Assembly (NCBI RefSeq): GCF_018861065.1
Contig: NZ_JAHKQO010000022.1
Span: 1 to 64,000, forward strand
From: Paraglaciecola arctica
GTDB taxonomy: Bacteria; Pseudomonadota; Gammaproteobacteria; Enterobacterales; Alteromonadaceae
DNA: 64,000 nt
Reading direction: 5' to 3'
The translations under genes were made by a program, and so were the position numbers. The notes under the pieces are model-generated. The model was given only the letters and a program-made list of their open reading frames with translations. It was not told the origin of the DNA and did no database searches. Shown here one piece after another: positions 46,918-57,999 of this stretch. Every line of letters begins with the position of its first letter. Within the stretch, counting starts at the first letter, position 1.

Positions 46918-48459
46918 TTACCACGTTTGTGTCGCTTTAAATTTATCTAAAGCTTCGTTTAGTGTGGCTTCAATTTCTTTGTCAAAATTACCTGTCGCAT
47001 TGATAGAGCTCATTAGCTCGCTATATTCACTGTTCATGTAAGAGTGTAAAGAGGCTTCGAAATCTAGAATTTTGTCTAGTTCAACACCTTCCAAGTGACC
47101 CTTTTCTACAGCAAATAGTGAAACACCCATGTCTGCAACTGAAAGCGGTGCATACTGGTTTTGTTTCATCAATTCCATAACGCGCTCACCATGTTCTAAT
47201 TGAGCACGTGTCGCATCATCAAGGTCAGAAGCAAATTGCGAAAACGCCGCTAATTCACGATACTGAGCTAGGGCTAGACGAATACCGCCACCTAGTTTCT
47301 TGATAATTTTAGTTTGAGCTGCACCACCAACACGAGATACCGAAATACCTGCGTTAACCGCTGGTCGAATACCTGCATTAAACAAATCAGTCTCAAGGAA
47401 GATTTGTCCATCGGTAATTGAAATTACGTTTGTTGGTACAAAAGCAGATACGTCACCAGCTTGGGTTTCGATAATAGGTAAGGCAGTTAATGAACCTGTT
47501 TTACCTGTTACTTCACCATTGGTGTATTTTTCAACGTATTTATCATTTACACGTGCAGCACGTTCTAGAAGACGTGAGTGAAGATAGAAAACATCTCCAG
47601 GATACGCTTCACGACCTGGCGGACGACGCAACAATAGTGAAATTTGACGATAGGCAACGGCTTGTTTAGACAAGTCATCATATACGATCAAAGCATCTTC
47701 ACCGCGGTCACGGAAATACTCACCCATGGTACAACCAGAGTAAGGAGCCAAGTATTGTAATGCTGCAGATTCTGATGCAGAAGCAGCAACAACAATGGTG
47801 TGACCCATCGCGCCATGCTCTTCTAGTTTGCGTACCACGTTAGCGATAGTAGAAGCTTTTTGCCCTACAGCCACGTATACACATTTAACGCCAGAATCTT
47901 TTTGATTGATGATGGCATCAATCGCTAAAGCTGTTTTACCGGTTTGACGGTCACCGATAACCAATTCACGTTGACCACGACCCACTGGGATCATGGCATC
48001 CACTGATTTATAACCAGTTTGAATAGGTTGGTCTACCGATTGACGTTCAATAACGCCCGGTGCGATTTTTTCGACTGGTTCAAAACCGTCTGCATCGATA
48101 GCGCCTTTACCATCGATAGGTGCACCTAGTGTGTTAACAACACGACCAAGTAGGTTACGACCTACTGGTACTTCTAAGATACGGCCAGAAGATTTTACTT
48201 TAACGCCTTCTTGTAAGTCAGCGTAAGGTCCCATTACAACCGCACCAACAGAGTCACGCTCTAGGTTCAATGCGATAGCGTAACGGCTACCAGGAAGCTC
48301 AATCATTTCACCTTGCATTACATCCGCAAGGCCATGGATACGGATAATACCGTCGGTAACACCGACAATAGTCCCTTCATTACGAGCTTCACTTACTACT
48401 TCGAACTTCTCAATACGTTGTTTGATTAGTTCTGCAATTTCAGTGGAATTCAGTTGCAT
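46918..48459 (-). CDS. atpA: ATP synthase F1 alpha subunit
   Basis: 513 aa (E. coli 513). Opens [20 protein letters not shown]; Walker A GDRQTGKT; signature [10 protein letters not shown]. Non-catalytic nucleotide-binding subunit. Confidence 0.99.
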   Translation of the reverse strand: MQLNSTEIAELIKQRIEKFEVVSEARNEGTIVGVTDGIIRIHGLADVMQGEMIELPGSRYAIALNLERDSVGAVVMGPYADLQEGVKVKSSGRILEVPVGRNLLGRVVNTLGAPIDGKGAIDADGFEPVEKIAPGVIERQSVDQPIQTGYKSVDAMIPVGRGQRELVIGDRQTGKTALAIDAIINQKDSGVKCVYVAVGQKASTIANVVRKLEEHGAMGHTIVVAASASESAALQYLAPYSGCTMGEYFRDRGEDALIVYDDLSKQAVAYRQISLLLRRPPGREAYPGDVFYLHSRLLERAARVNDKYVEKYTNGEVTGKTGSLTALPIIETQAGDVSAFVPTNVISITDGQIFLETDLFNAGIRPAVNAGISVSRVGGAAQTKIIKKLGGGIRLALAQYRELAAFSQFASDLDDATRAQLEHGERVMELMKQNQYAPLSVADMGVSLFAVEKGHLEGVELDKILDFEASLHSYMNSEYSELMSSINATGNFDKEIEATLNEALDKFKATQTW

Positions 48460-48472
48460 GCTCTTTTCCCCG

Positions 48473-49006
48473 TTATGCTTGTAACGCGTCTGATAGACGG
48501 TTTAATTTACTACGAAGTGAACCGTCAATAACTGTGTCGCCGGCTTTGATTAGTACGCCAGCTATTAAGTCAGGATCCACGCTACAATTTAGCTTAACTT
48601 TTCGTGCAAGACGTGTTTCAAGAGACTTGCTCAGACTAGTTTGTTGTTTTTTATTCAATTTGACCGCTGATGTAATATCAACGTCAATTTCTCTTTCAAA
48701 CTCAGCTTTAAGCTGATTAAACAACAAAGATATGTCTGGAAGTGCTTGTAAACGCCTATTTTCAGCCAAAATCATTACTAGATTTTGACCCTCTTGGTCG
48801 AGTTGTTCACCGCACACGCCATTAAATATTTCTGCAAGTTTTTCTGCTGCTAGTGAACCAGTGAGTAATGCCTCAATAGTTTCATTGCTTGCTACTTCAG
48901 CAGCAAACACCAGCATTTCTTGCCAATGTGCGACGGTTTTATTTTCGACCGCGTAATCGAACGCAGCTTGAGCGTAAGGGCGAGCGATAGTAGTCCATTC
49001 AGACAT
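48473..49006 (-). CDS. atpH: ATP synthase F1 delta subunit
   Basis: 177 aa (E. coli 177). [15 protein letters not shown] at the N-terminus and [20 protein letters not shown] near the C-terminus are diagnostic. Connects F1 with the b-subunit stator. 13 bases between atpF and atpH. Confidence 0.98.
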   Translation of the reverse strand: MSEWTTIARPYAQAAFDYAVENKTVAHWQEMLVFAAEVASNETIEALLTGSLAAEKLAEIFNGVCGEQLDQEGQNLVMILAENRRLQALPDISLLFNQLKAEFEREIDVDITSAVKLNKKQQTSLSKSLETRLARKVKLNCSVDPDLIAGVLIKAGDTVIDGSLRSKLNRLSDALQA

Positions 49007-49019
49007 AGCTCAATCTCCC

Positions 49020-49490
49020 TTACAGTTCAGCGACAAGTTTTTCAACTATGTCACTTTGTGCTGCAGCATCAATTTCACGTGCAAGGATCTTTTCAGCACC
49101 GGCAATAGCAAGAGCAGCCACCTGTTGGCGTAACTCTTCTTTAGTACGGTTTCGTTCTGCTTCGATCTCTGAGTATCCCTGAGCGATGATTTTTTCACGC
49201 TCGGAATGACCACGTTGCGTTTCTTCGTCAACAATAGTTGAACCACGCTTTTTGGCTTGCTCGATTATATCTGCCGCTTGCGCTTTCGCTTCTTTCAGCT
49301 GATCCGTTGCTTTAGCTTGAGCTAGTTCAAGGTCTTTTTCACCTCGTTCTGACGCAGCTAAACCATCAGCGATTTTTTGTTGGCGTTCTTCAATAGCACC
49401 GATAATAGGCGGCCATACAAACTTCATGCAGAACCACACAAAGAATATAAATGCTATTAATTCACCAAGTAGAGTGGCATTGATGTTCAA
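49020..49490 (-). CDS. atpF: ATP synthase F0 b subunit
   Basis: 156 aa (E. coli 156). One N-terminal membrane helix ([20 protein letters not shown]) followed by a long charged helix that dimerises as the peripheral stalk. Confidence 0.98.
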   Translation of the reverse strand: MNINATLLGELIAFIFFVWFCMKFVWPPIIGAIEERQQKIADGLAASERGEKDLELAQAKATDQLKEAKAQAADIIEQAKKRGSTIVDEETQRGHSEREKIIAQGYSEIEAERNRTKEELRQQVAALAIAGAEKILAREIDAAAQSDIVEKLVAEL

Positions 49491-49536
49491 GACCGCTACT
49501 CCTCTTTAATAGTTCGTTGAAAGAAATGGATAACTA

Positions 49537-49782
<246 letters not shown>

Positions 49783-49839
49783 TCACCTTTGTGTTTAAGT
49801 TAAAATTAAAAAAATAAAATGTTCAAAATTGTATTTAAG

Positions 49840-49874
49840 GTTGTTGGTAATTTTTTTCTGTTATTACCAACAAC
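49840..49874 (-). promoter_or_regulatory. Intercistronic hairpin between atpB and atpE
   Basis: Perfect 12-base arms GTTGTTGGTAAT (49840-49851) and ATTACCAACAAC (49863-49874) in a 165-base gap, the longest inside the operon. In the mRNA it would lie about 65 bases before the atpE start. atpE must be made in excess (about ten c subunits per enzyme), so a stabilising or boundary structure here makes sense; this role is inferred. Confidence 0.6.
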
Positions 49875-49941
49875 TGTAAATGTGTTTCTGTTTTAGGGTG
49901 TCCTACCCTTAGCCTCTTGGCTAGCTAACGCTTTACTAAAC

Positions 49942-50781
<840 letters not shown>

Positions 50782-50795
50782 TCAGTCTCGTTGTT

Positions 50796-51185
50796 TTATG
50801 ACTCAACGCGACTGCAAAATATTATTATGGGCCATTGGGCCATTAAGGTTACGACATAGCTGACTAACAGCGGAAAAGGTTGTAAATTAGGCCACTTATA
50901 AACTAATACAAACAACACTATCGTAAACAAAAATTTTAGTTTGCTTCCTTTGTTAAAACTCCGCACTACTAGCTTGTTTTGACTAGCACCGGTATATTTA
51001 AACGCCAAGAATGCAAATACCATTGCTGGTAACACACTAGCTATACCACCGTAAAACGCTGATATACCTGCATATTTTCCAGAAAAAAAAGTAAAAACTA
51101 AGGTTAAGACAATGGTAATCAGGCTTTGATAAAAAAGCACTTTTTTAGCCAACTGTCGACCTTCTTGGGCCAAGCTAGATGCCAA
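50796..51185 (-). CDS. atpI: ATP synthase subunit I
   Basis: 129 aa with four hydrophobic segments, TTG start with GAGGG close upstream. Assembly factor for the c ring; first gene of the operon. It lies 28 bases after the terminator-like hairpin at 51214-51246. Confidence 0.93.
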   Translation of the reverse strand: MASSLAQEGRQLAKKVLFYQSLITIVLTLVFTFFSGKYAGISAFYGGIASVLPAMVFAFLAFKYTGASQNKLVVRSFNKGSKLKFLFTIVLFVLVYKWPNLQPFPLLVSYVVTLMAQWPIIIFCSRVES

Positions 51186-51213
51186 TTGAACCCTCGATAT
51201 GTTTAAACCCTAA

Positions 51214-51246
51214 CAAAAAGCGCCAAAAGTATACTTTAATGGCGCT
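51214..51246 (-). terminator. Terminator-like hairpin between parB and atpI
   Basis: On the minus strand AGCGCCA (7 bases), an AT-rich inner dyad, TGGCGCT, then TTTTTG. It could end the mnmG-rsmG-parAB transcript. Because the atpI start is only 28 bases beyond, the atp promoter must lie upstream of it, so it may work as a leaky terminator or attenuator. Confidence 0.7.
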
Positions 51247-51439
51247 GATTTACAATACTAAAGTCTAGTTTGGTGCATAAAAGCACTAATATGGACATTC
51301 CTACAAACCCTTTGTTTTTCTAGGGATAATAGATTCAATTAGTCTTAAATTATGACTTATTGCACCTAAGTTCATCATAGATCGTCAAAATCACAAAATA
51401 GGAAGTCGTTATACTTAACATTTCTTAATGTTATTAATT

Positions 51440-52309
51440 CTATTTTATATGCCCTAGGATCCCATCTAGTTGATCCAGACTGGAGAAATTTATCACTAAT
51501 TTTCCTTTTCCTTTGGCATTATGAGCAATACTGACCGGTGCACCTAGATTTTCAGACAACTCGGTTTGTAACCTTTGCACGTCAGGATCTTCCTTGATAA
51601 CTGGCTTTTCTTTTTTAGGCTCTAATAATCGGCGTACTAAATTTTCAGTATCTCGAACGGTTAAACCTTTGCCTGAAACAATTTGTGCGGCTTCATTTTG
51701 CGCATCACCTTCTAGAGATAACAGAGCCCTTGCGTGCCCCATTTCAATATCACCGTGTTCTAACAATAATTTCACATCACTATTCAAATTATTTAGACGC
51801 AACAAATTAGTCACTGTTGTTCTAGACTTACCAACAGCAGACGCTACTTCTTGATGAGTGAGCTCAAATTCAACCATTAAGCGATCAAGTGCTTGCGCTT
51901 CTTCCATGGCATTAAGGTCTTCGCGCTGAATATTTTCTATTAAGGCAATAGCTACAGCAGATTCATCAGGTACATCTTTTATTAAACAAGGAATTTCGTC
52001 TAACTGGGCTATTTGAGAAGCACGCCAACGTCTTTCACCAGCGATAATTTCGTATTTATCTTCAGATAATCTACGAACTACTATTGGTTGAATTATACCT
52101 TGTGAGCGAATTGATGAGGCTAAGTCTTCTAAGGCTTCGGAGGACATATCATTTCTAGGTTGGTATTTGCCTGGCTGCAAAAACTCAACAGGTAGTTTCT
52201 GTAATTCACTCTCCTGCTCGGGTATTTGTGAACCGGTGCTTTTCCCCGTTTGGCTGGTCGCCAATAACGCATCTAGCCCTCTACCCAAACCTCTTTTTTT
52301 AGCCGACAT
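51440..52309 (-). CDS. parB: Chromosome partitioning protein ParB
   Basis: 289 aa from the ATG at 52309 (TGAGGA upstream). The N-terminal KKRGLGRGLDALL stimulates ParA. The CTP-binding region includes GERRWRASQIA and ENIQREDLNAMEEA. A central helix-turn-helix (THQEVASAVGKSRTTVTNLL) binds parS and a C-terminal dimer domain follows. No clear parS site was identified by eye in the window. Confidence 0.98.
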   Translation of the reverse strand: MSAKKRGLGRGLDALLATSQTGKSTGSQIPEQESELQKLPVEFLQPGKYQPRNDMSSEALEDLASSIRSQGIIQPIVVRRLSEDKYEIIAGERRWRASQIAQLDEIPCLIKDVPDESAVAIALIENIQREDLNAMEEAQALDRLMVEFELTHQEVASAVGKSRTTVTNLLRLNNLNSDVKLLLEHGDIEMGHARALLSLEGDAQNEAAQIVSGKGLTVRDTENLVRRLLEPKKEKPVIKEDPDVQRLQTELSENLGAPVSIAHNAKGKGKLVINFSSLDQLDGILGHIK

Positions 52310-52352
52310 GTTATCCTCAGTTTTTTCTTTCAATTTTATTATTTACACTAGT

Positions 52353-53135
52353 TTATTTGGATGAATGATTTATTTTAGCGCGTCTTAATATTTCACCAGC
52401 TAACGCTAAATACGCTTTGGCACCTGTTGACGATTTATCATAATACATGGCCGGAGCTCCAAAACTAGGTGCCTCCGCTAGTCGCACGTTTCTTGGAATA
52501 ACGGTTCGATAAACTTGATCACCAAAATGCCGCTTAAGCTGTTCAGATACGTCATTGGCCAGCCTATTTCTAGGATCGTACATAGTACGTAAAACACCTT
52601 CAATTTTTAAATTTGGATTGACAACCGAGGCAAGTTTTTTGATCGTGTCCATTAACGCAGTAAGCCCTTCGAGGGCATAATATTCACATTGCATAGGCAC
52701 CAATACCGAATCTGCCGCGGCCATTGCGTTCACGGTTAATTGGTTTAACGAAGGTGGACAATCTATAAAAATAAAATCGTAGTAGTTTTTAACTGGGGCT
52801 AACGCATTACGTAATCGAATTTCTCGAGCAAAGACTTCCATTAACTTTATTTCAGCGGCAGTAATATCGCTATTACCCGCAATCAAATCATATTTACCAG
52901 ACGTTTCTTTGATCAATACTTCTTCGATAGGTTTCTCTTCTATCAGTAGTTCATAACAAGTATTGTCTACGTTGTATTTGTCAACACCACTGCCCATAGT
53001 CGCATTGCCTTGAGGATCGAGATCAATCAACAAAACTTTACGCTTAGTGGCCGCCATTGACGCTGCTACATTTACAGCAGTTGTAGTTTTACCTACACCA
53101 CCTTTTTGATTAGCAATTGCAATGATTTTGCCCAA
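52353..53135 (-). CDS. parA: Chromosome partitioning ATPase ParA
   Basis: 260 aa; deviant Walker A KGGVGKTTTAVN near the N-terminus, IDLDPQGNAT, and IFIDCPPSLN. Chromosomal ParA type without an N-terminal DNA-binding extension. 43 bases upstream of parB. Confidence 0.98.
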   Translation of the reverse strand: MGKIIAIANQKGGVGKTTTAVNVAASMAATKRKVLLIDLDPQGNATMGSGVDKYNVDNTCYELLIEEKPIEEVLIKETSGKYDLIAGNSDITAAEIKLMEVFAREIRLRNALAPVKNYYDFIFIDCPPSLNQLTVNAMAAADSVLVPMQCEYYALEGLTALMDTIKKLASVVNPNLKIEGVLRTMYDPRNRLANDVSEQLKRHFGDQVYRTVIPRNVRLAEAPSFGAPAMYYDKSSTGAKAYLALAGEILRRAKINHSSK

Positions 53136-53213
53136 AATAATCGTCCACTTAATTTATTTAGAAGACCAGTGTAGAAAAGACATTTTATTTTCAAAATGTC
53201 AGAGAAATAATTT

Positions 53214-53870
53214 CTAACCAACTGATTTTTTTATAATTTTGACAATATGACGTTCGCCTTCAAGTCCTGGAACGTCTAACTTAACAGTTTCTTGCAGAGT
53301 AAATTCCAAGGGTAAGTGCTGCAATTCTTCTGTTGGAAGTTGCCCCTTCAATGCAAGAAAAACTCCGTGAGAATCTACCAGATGTTGGCACCAGTGCAAC
53401 ATATCTTTTAATGAAGCAAAGGCTCTGCTCAATACTCCATCAATTTTCACACTAGGTATAAAGTTTTCCACCCTAGATTGCATCGGTTGAATATTGTCTA
53501 TTTTTAATTCGTAAGCGACTTGTTTCATAAAACGCACGCGTTTACCTAAACTGTCCAATAAAATAAACTGTTTATCTGGACACATAATAGCCAGAGGAAT
53601 CCCCGGAAGACCGGGTCCTGTACCTACGTCAATATATTGAGTTTTATCTAAAAATGGCGCAACAACAATAGAATCTACAATGTGTTTAAGCACCATTTGC
53701 TGAGGATCTCGCACTGATGTCAAATTGTACGCCTTATTCCACTTATGCATCATCAATACATAACGAATAAGTTGCAGTTGTTGTTCTTCAGTGACCACTA
53801 AATCACAGTTTTTCAGGCTGTTTTTTAAGATTAGTAATAAGTCATTTTGTAAAGATTGTAGTTCACTCAT
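53214..53870 (-). CDS. rsmG: 16S rRNA (guanine527-N7)-methyltransferase
   Basis: 218 aa (E. coli 207). [17 protein letters not shown] is motif I of the SAM site, and LSRAFASL the later GidB motif. Start overlaps the mnmG stop (TAATG), so translation is coupled. Confidence 0.98.
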   Translation of the reverse strand: MSELQSLQNDLLLILKNSLKNCDLVVTEEQQLQLIRYVLMMHKWNKAYNLTSVRDPQQMVLKHIVDSIVVAPFLDKTQYIDVGTGPGLPGIPLAIMCPDKQFILLDSLGKRVRFMKQVAYELKIDNIQPMQSRVENFIPSVKIDGVLSRAFASLKDMLHWCQHLVDSHGVFLALKGQLPTEELQHLPLEFTLQETVKLDVPGLEGERHIVKIIKKSVG

Positions 53871-55783
53871 TAAGCCGACACTTTGTTTTGATCACTGCTG
53901 GAACCAACTAACAATCCATGTTTTTTCAAGTAAACCAATAACAAAGATACAGCTGCTGGTGTAATCCCAGATATTCTGCCAGCTTTACCAATAGTTTCAG
54001 GACGAGCATCAGTTAATTTAGCAACCACTTCGTTACTTAATCCTGAAATTTGACCGAAATCAAAATCCATTGGTATTAAGGTGTTTTCATTTCGTAATGT
54101 TTTGGCTATTTCATCTTTTTGGCGTTCGATATAACCGGCATATTTAATTTGTATTTCAACTTGTTCAGCAGCTTGTTGATTTTCCAATTCAGGACCAAAA
54201 GCATCAATCTGCATCAAAGTTTTATAGGTCATTTCTGGGCGACGAATTAGATCTTCCAAATTATTTTCTTTGGTAACCGGATTTTTTAACAAAACATTTA
54301 ACGCGTCAGTTGATGCATGGCTAGGATAAACCCAAGTCGACTTGAGTCGTTGCCTTTCTAATTCAATAGCTTCTAACTTTTCATTAAATGCTTTCCATCT
54401 ATTGTCGTCCACCAGCCCAATTTCGTGCCCTTTTTCGGTCAAACGAATATCTGCATTATCTTCGCGAAGCAATAAACGATATTCAGCACGGCTCGTAAAC
54501 ATTCGATAAGGCTCTTTGGTACCCATTGTAGCTAGATCATCAATCAGTACACCCATATAAGCTTCATCACGCCGCAAGATAAATTCATCTTTTTGTTGTA
54601 CTTGAAGGGCTGCATTTGCACCGGCTATCAAACCCTGAGCACCGGCTTCTTCATAACCAGTTGTTCCATTAATTTGGCCAGCAAAAAATAGTCCATCTAT
54701 AAATTTAGTTTCTAAGGTTTGTTTAAGATCTCTGGGATCAAAGAAATCATATTCGATCGCATATCCTGGACGTACAATATGTGCATTTTCAAAACCAACA
54801 ATTGAACGTACAAAATTCATTTGAACGTCAAAAGGTAAACTCGTAGAGATACCATTAGGATAAACCTCTATGCTGTTTAGACCTTCTGGTTCGACAAATA
54901 TTTGATGTGAGTTTTTACCGGCAAAACGATGAATTTTATCTTCAATAGATGGGCAGTATCTTGGGCCAATCCCCTCGATCACACCAGTGTACATAGGCGA
55001 TCTATCTAATCCACCACGAATTATTTCATGGGTTTTTTCATTGGTGTGAGTAATATAACAAGGGATTTGCTGTGGGTGATCGCTGGCTTGTCCCATAAAT
55101 GAAAAAACCGGTACTGGTGTGTCACCTTGTTGTTTTTGCATCACGTCAAAGTTAAGTGAACGGGCATCAAGTCTGGCAGGTGTACCAGTCTTTAAACGAT
55201 CTACTCTAAAAGGTAATGCACGAAGCCGATCAGCTAAAGCGATCGAAGGAGGATCGCCAGCACGGCCTCCTTTGTAGTTTTCCATACCTATATGTATCGT
55301 GCCTCCTAAAAACGTGCCTACGGTGATAACAACGCTCTTAGCATGGAATTTAAGACCCATTTGTGTCACTACACCTACGACGCGATCTTGTTCAACGATC
55401 AGATCATCACAAGATTGCTGAAATAAGGTTAGGTTTTCTTGGTTTTCAATAAGTTTACGAATTTCATTTCGATATAAGGATCTATCTGCTTGTGCACGGG
55501 TAGCCCGAACAGCTGGTCCTTTGCTAGAGTTTAATGTTCTAAATTGAATGCCAGCTTTGTCAGTCGCTACAGCCATGGCTCCACCTAAAGCATCAATTTC
55601 TTTAACTAAATGACCTTTACCAATACCGCCAATAGCTGGATTACAAGACATTTGCCCTAAGGTTTCGATATTGTGAGTTAGTAAAAGCGTATTCACACCC
55701 ATGCGAGCAGATGCTAAAGCTGCTTCTGTTCCTGCGTGACCACCACCTACTACGATGACATCGAAATGTTGCTGATAAAACAT
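53870..55783 (-). CDS. mnmG: tRNA uridine-5-carboxymethylaminomethyl modification enzyme, FAD subunit
   Basis: 637 aa (E. coli 629). [21 protein letters not shown] binds [25 protein letters not shown] and [20 protein letters not shown] are MnmG signatures. Works with MnmE (59215-60597) on tRNA wobble uridines. GAGGAAAC before the ATG. First gene after oriC on the minus strand. Confidence 0.99.
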   Translation of the reverse strand: MFYQQHFDVIVVGGGHAGTEAALASARMGVNTLLLTHNIETLGQMSCNPAIGGIGKGHLVKEIDALGGAMAVATDKAGIQFRTLNSSKGPAVRATRAQADRSLYRNEIRKLIENQENLTLFQQSCDDLIVEQDRVVGVVTQMGLKFHAKSVVITVGTFLGGTIHIGMENYKGGRAGDPPSIALADRLRALPFRVDRLKTGTPARLDARSLNFDVMQKQQGDTPVPVFSFMGQASDHPQQIPCYITHTNEKTHEIIRGGLDRSPMYTGVIEGIGPRYCPSIEDKIHRFAGKNSHQIFVEPEGLNSIEVYPNGISTSLPFDVQMNFVRSIVGFENAHIVRPGYAIEYDFFDPRDLKQTLETKFIDGLFFAGQINGTTGYEEAGAQGLIAGANAALQVQQKDEFILRRDEAYMGVLIDDLATMGTKEPYRMFTSRAEYRLLLREDNADIRLTEKGHEIGLVDDNRWKAFNEKLEAIELERQRLKSTWVYPSHASTDALNVLLKNPVTKENNLEDLIRRPEMTYKTLMQIDAFGPELENQQAAEQVEIQIKYAGYIERQKDEIAKTLRNENTLIPMDFDFGQISGLSNEVVAKLTDARPETIGKAGRISGITPAAVSLLLVYLKKHGLLVGSSSDQNKVSA

Positions 55784-56249
55784 GGGTTTCCTCTAAAACG
55801 TATTGATCAATTTTCCCCAAATAAAAAGGGTCGCATATTCTATATGGATCTGAGCGTAAGTAAAATGTTTAAAAACTATTCAATTAAGGTTTTTTGATCG
55901 CCTTAATATTTATATGATCTTTTAGATCTTTGTTTATTACTACTATTATTAGTAAAGGTGATCTCTGTTAATAAGTATCTTTTCTCTTTTACTATCAAAT
56001 ATTTAGAGTGTAGTTGATCATGTGAATAAGGATTGATCAAACTGGTATAAGGTGGGCACAAGTAGGTGTTTTATCCACAAGGCTGTATTGTTGGAATTGT
56101 ATTAAGTGGATATAAAGTAGTTTTACAGTAGTTATACATATTTTTACCCACAAGAATTAATATCTTTTGATCTAACTGTGCGTAACTTGTGATCAAAAAT
56201 TAGCGATTTCACAGTTAGATCCTGATCTATAAAGGAAAGATCTGCAAAA
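55784..56249. other. oriC: Probable chromosomal replication origin, oriC
   Basis: 466 bases with no gene. I count 13 GATC sites between 55805 and 56242, when about two are expected by chance. DnaA boxes: perfect TTATCCACA at 56071-56079 and perfect TGTGAATAA (reverse) at 56021-56029; near matches TTATACATA (56132), TTACCCACA (56144) and TGTGCGTAA (56178). Next to mnmG lie three AT-rich 13-mers of the GATCT type at 55916, 55925 and 55960, like the unwinding element of E. coli oriC. Position beside mnmG, with mioC on the other side, agrees with enteric and Vibrio origins. parA/parB, atp and rpmH-rnpA are close by. Confidence 0.9.
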
Positions 56250-57038
56250 TTAGAGTTCTTTGATCTTTATACTTCCGCCATTGGTTTTTAAAGTTAATTT
56301 TGGGCCTCCACCATTTATAGATCCCCGTACATGCATTTTTTTAAGCATGCCATTAATTTTAAAGTCACTTTTGACTCGTCCACCATTGGTTTTTGCATCA
56401 ATGTTTACCTGTATATCAGAAACTAAATGGGCTGTAATTGAGCCTCCAGAGGTAGTCAATTTGGCGTCTTTTGTTAGCTGTTTATCTATGCTTACATTGA
56501 TACTTCCACCGGAAGTATGTGCTTTAATGTTGCCGCTTATATTACCTGTTTTAATTGATCCTCCTGAAGTTCGGAGTTTAACATCACCTTGTATATTCTG
56601 AATATTGATAGACCCCCCAGAGGTCGTTGCTTTCAATTTACCAATCAGATCTTCGACAGTTAATGATCCACCCGAGGTGTCTAATTTGACATTGTAGGTT
56701 TTTGGGATCATTAGAATAAACTCTACTTTACGATTTTTTAGCCAGTTTCGATTTTGGCTAGTTTCACCGATAATGGTTAAATCACCGCCAGATTGTTCGA
56801 AGCGGTATGTAAAGTCTTCTTCTTCAATGTCTCGTGTTTTAATTTGCAGTTCTATTGTTGCAGCGTCGTGAGTCGCTATTTTAATAGAGCCTGTATCGGT
56901 TTCTAGCCTTAGTTGGCCGCCTAACTCGACATCGAAAGATTGCGTAAAGGTTGCTGCAAAAAGTGACGTGGAGTGAAGCAGAATAAAATATAGTAATACC
57001 GCGTTTAGATAAGTCGTAAGCTTGATTACTTTTTTCAT
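56250..57038 (-). CDS. Exported DUF4097-type beta-repeat protein
   Basis: 262 aa with signal peptide (about 1-28, ending LFAAT). The body is a series of short beta repeats ending in TSGGSI, TSGGSL or TNGGSI (at least six), typical of DUF4097/DUF2807-like right-handed beta folds on the cell surface or in the periplasm. Function unknown. Located between oriC and the DnaC-like gene; the upstream leader holds a nested dyad (57047-57091). Confidence 0.85.
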   Translation of the reverse strand: MKKVIKLTTYLNAVLLYFILLHSTSLFAATFTQSFDVELGGQLRLETDTGSIKIATHDAATIELQIKTRDIEEEDFTYRFEQSGGDLTIIGETSQNRNWLKNRKVEFILMIPKTYNVKLDTSGGSLTVEDLIGKLKATTSGGSINIQNIQGDVKLRTSGGSIKTGNISGNIKAHTSGGSINVSIDKQLTKDAKLTTSGGSITAHLVSDIQVNIDAKTNGGRVKSDFKINGMLKKMHVRGSINGGGPKLTLKTNGGSIKIKEL

Positions 57039-57046
57039 GATAATGG

Positions 57047-57091
57047 CCCTTTGTAGTTAGGACCTGTAGGTCCAGTTTAAGTTACAAAGGG
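57047..57091 (-). promoter_or_regulatory. Nested inverted repeat in the leader of the DUF4097-type gene
   Basis: Outer arms CCCTTTGTA (57047-57055) and TACAAAGGG (57083-57091), inner dyad GGACCT-GT-AGGTCC (57060-57073). It lies 9 bases before the start codon and probably inside the mRNA leader, where it would place a large hairpin over the ribosome-binding region (AAAGGGCCATTATC). It has no T tract, so it is not a standard terminator. Confidence 0.55.
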
Positions 57092-57141
57092 TGAGTCGCT
57101 TGGAAGTATTGAAAAGTTTAAAGTTTGTCTAGTAGTTGCTT

Positions 57142-57966
57142 TTATTTGACCTGGTTTGGACGGTAGCCAGATGTATGTTGAGCTTGCTGTGGTTCTGGCT
57201 GTGCCGGGATGATTTCTTTGCGCCTGCTTGGACCTGAAAACTTCACTTTATAGGTATCGTATTCTTTAATTGATTCAAAACAATATCGACCTAAAGCATT
57301 TTCTAATTCTGCTAAGTTGTGGTTAGTGATCATGATGCAATTTTTGTTATTGGCTAGTCTTTGTCGTAATACATTTCCCAACCAACTTTGGGCATTTTTC
57401 TTTAAGACACTTTCGTTTACACATACTTCATCGAGTATTAATAAATCTACATCAAGTAATTCTTGGTTTATTTCACGAAACTTTTGTCCGACGTTGTCTT
57501 GGGCATTGTAGTCATATGAAAAGAAACGCATTTCTAATATGGTTGATAATTGTCTGTATAAAACTGAAATTTCATATTTTTCAATCAATTCGTGAGCAAT
57601 GGCCCCGGCTGTATGAGATTTACCACGGCCATAGTCGCCATAAAAAATCATCATATGTGCGCCGCTTTTTCTCCAGTTCATATCTTCATGAGCGGCAATA
57701 AATGATTTGGCAATACTCACTGCTTCAATCACATCATGACTATCTTCAATAAGATTAGTAAAAGTCCATTTTGGATTTAATTCTGAGCGACCTTGAATAT
57801 CTTGAATTCGCTGTTTTTTACCTTCTCGTTGCAGCTGTTTGACGTCTCGGTTAGCTAAGGTTTCATATTCAGAGCGTAGATCAGAATATTGGGTATATTT
57901 TTCAGGAACATATTGGCGACCTAATGCTTTGCCTAGTCTTTGAATTTTATCTTTAATACTGTCCAC
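57142..57966 (-). CDS. DnaC-like helicase-loader AAA+ ATPase
   Basis: 274 aa, GTG start. AAA+ core with Walker A GDYGRGKSHT (about 110-119) and Walker B LLILDE (175-180), followed by ITNHNLAEL as sensor I; overall like DnaC/IstB ATPases. The N-terminal 90 residues would contact the helicase. Preceded by a DnaT-like gene, 33 bases apart, which strengthens the primosome reading (dnaTC pair). In E. coli dnaTC is far from oriC; here the pair is beside it. IstB of an insertion sequence is unlikely because no IstA is present. Confidence 0.8.
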   Translation of the reverse strand: MDSIKDKIQRLGKALGRQYVPEKYTQYSDLRSEYETLANRDVKQLQREGKKQRIQDIQGRSELNPKWTFTNLIEDSHDVIEAVSIAKSFIAAHEDMNWRKSGAHMMIFYGDYGRGKSHTAGAIAHELIEKYEISVLYRQLSTILEMRFFSYDYNAQDNVGQKFREINQELLDVDLLILDEVCVNESVLKKNAQSWLGNVLRQRLANNKNCIMITNHNLAELENALGRYCFESIKEYDTYKVKFSGPSRRKEIIPAQPEPQQAQHTSGYRPNQVK

Positions 57967-57999
57967 GAGTTATATATTCCGATTGATAATGATGAAAAT

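Noticed and set aside
57142-57966. IstB-type transposition ATPase of an IS21 element
   Set aside because: No istA or terminal repeats; the adjacent DnaT-like gene favours a helicase loader.
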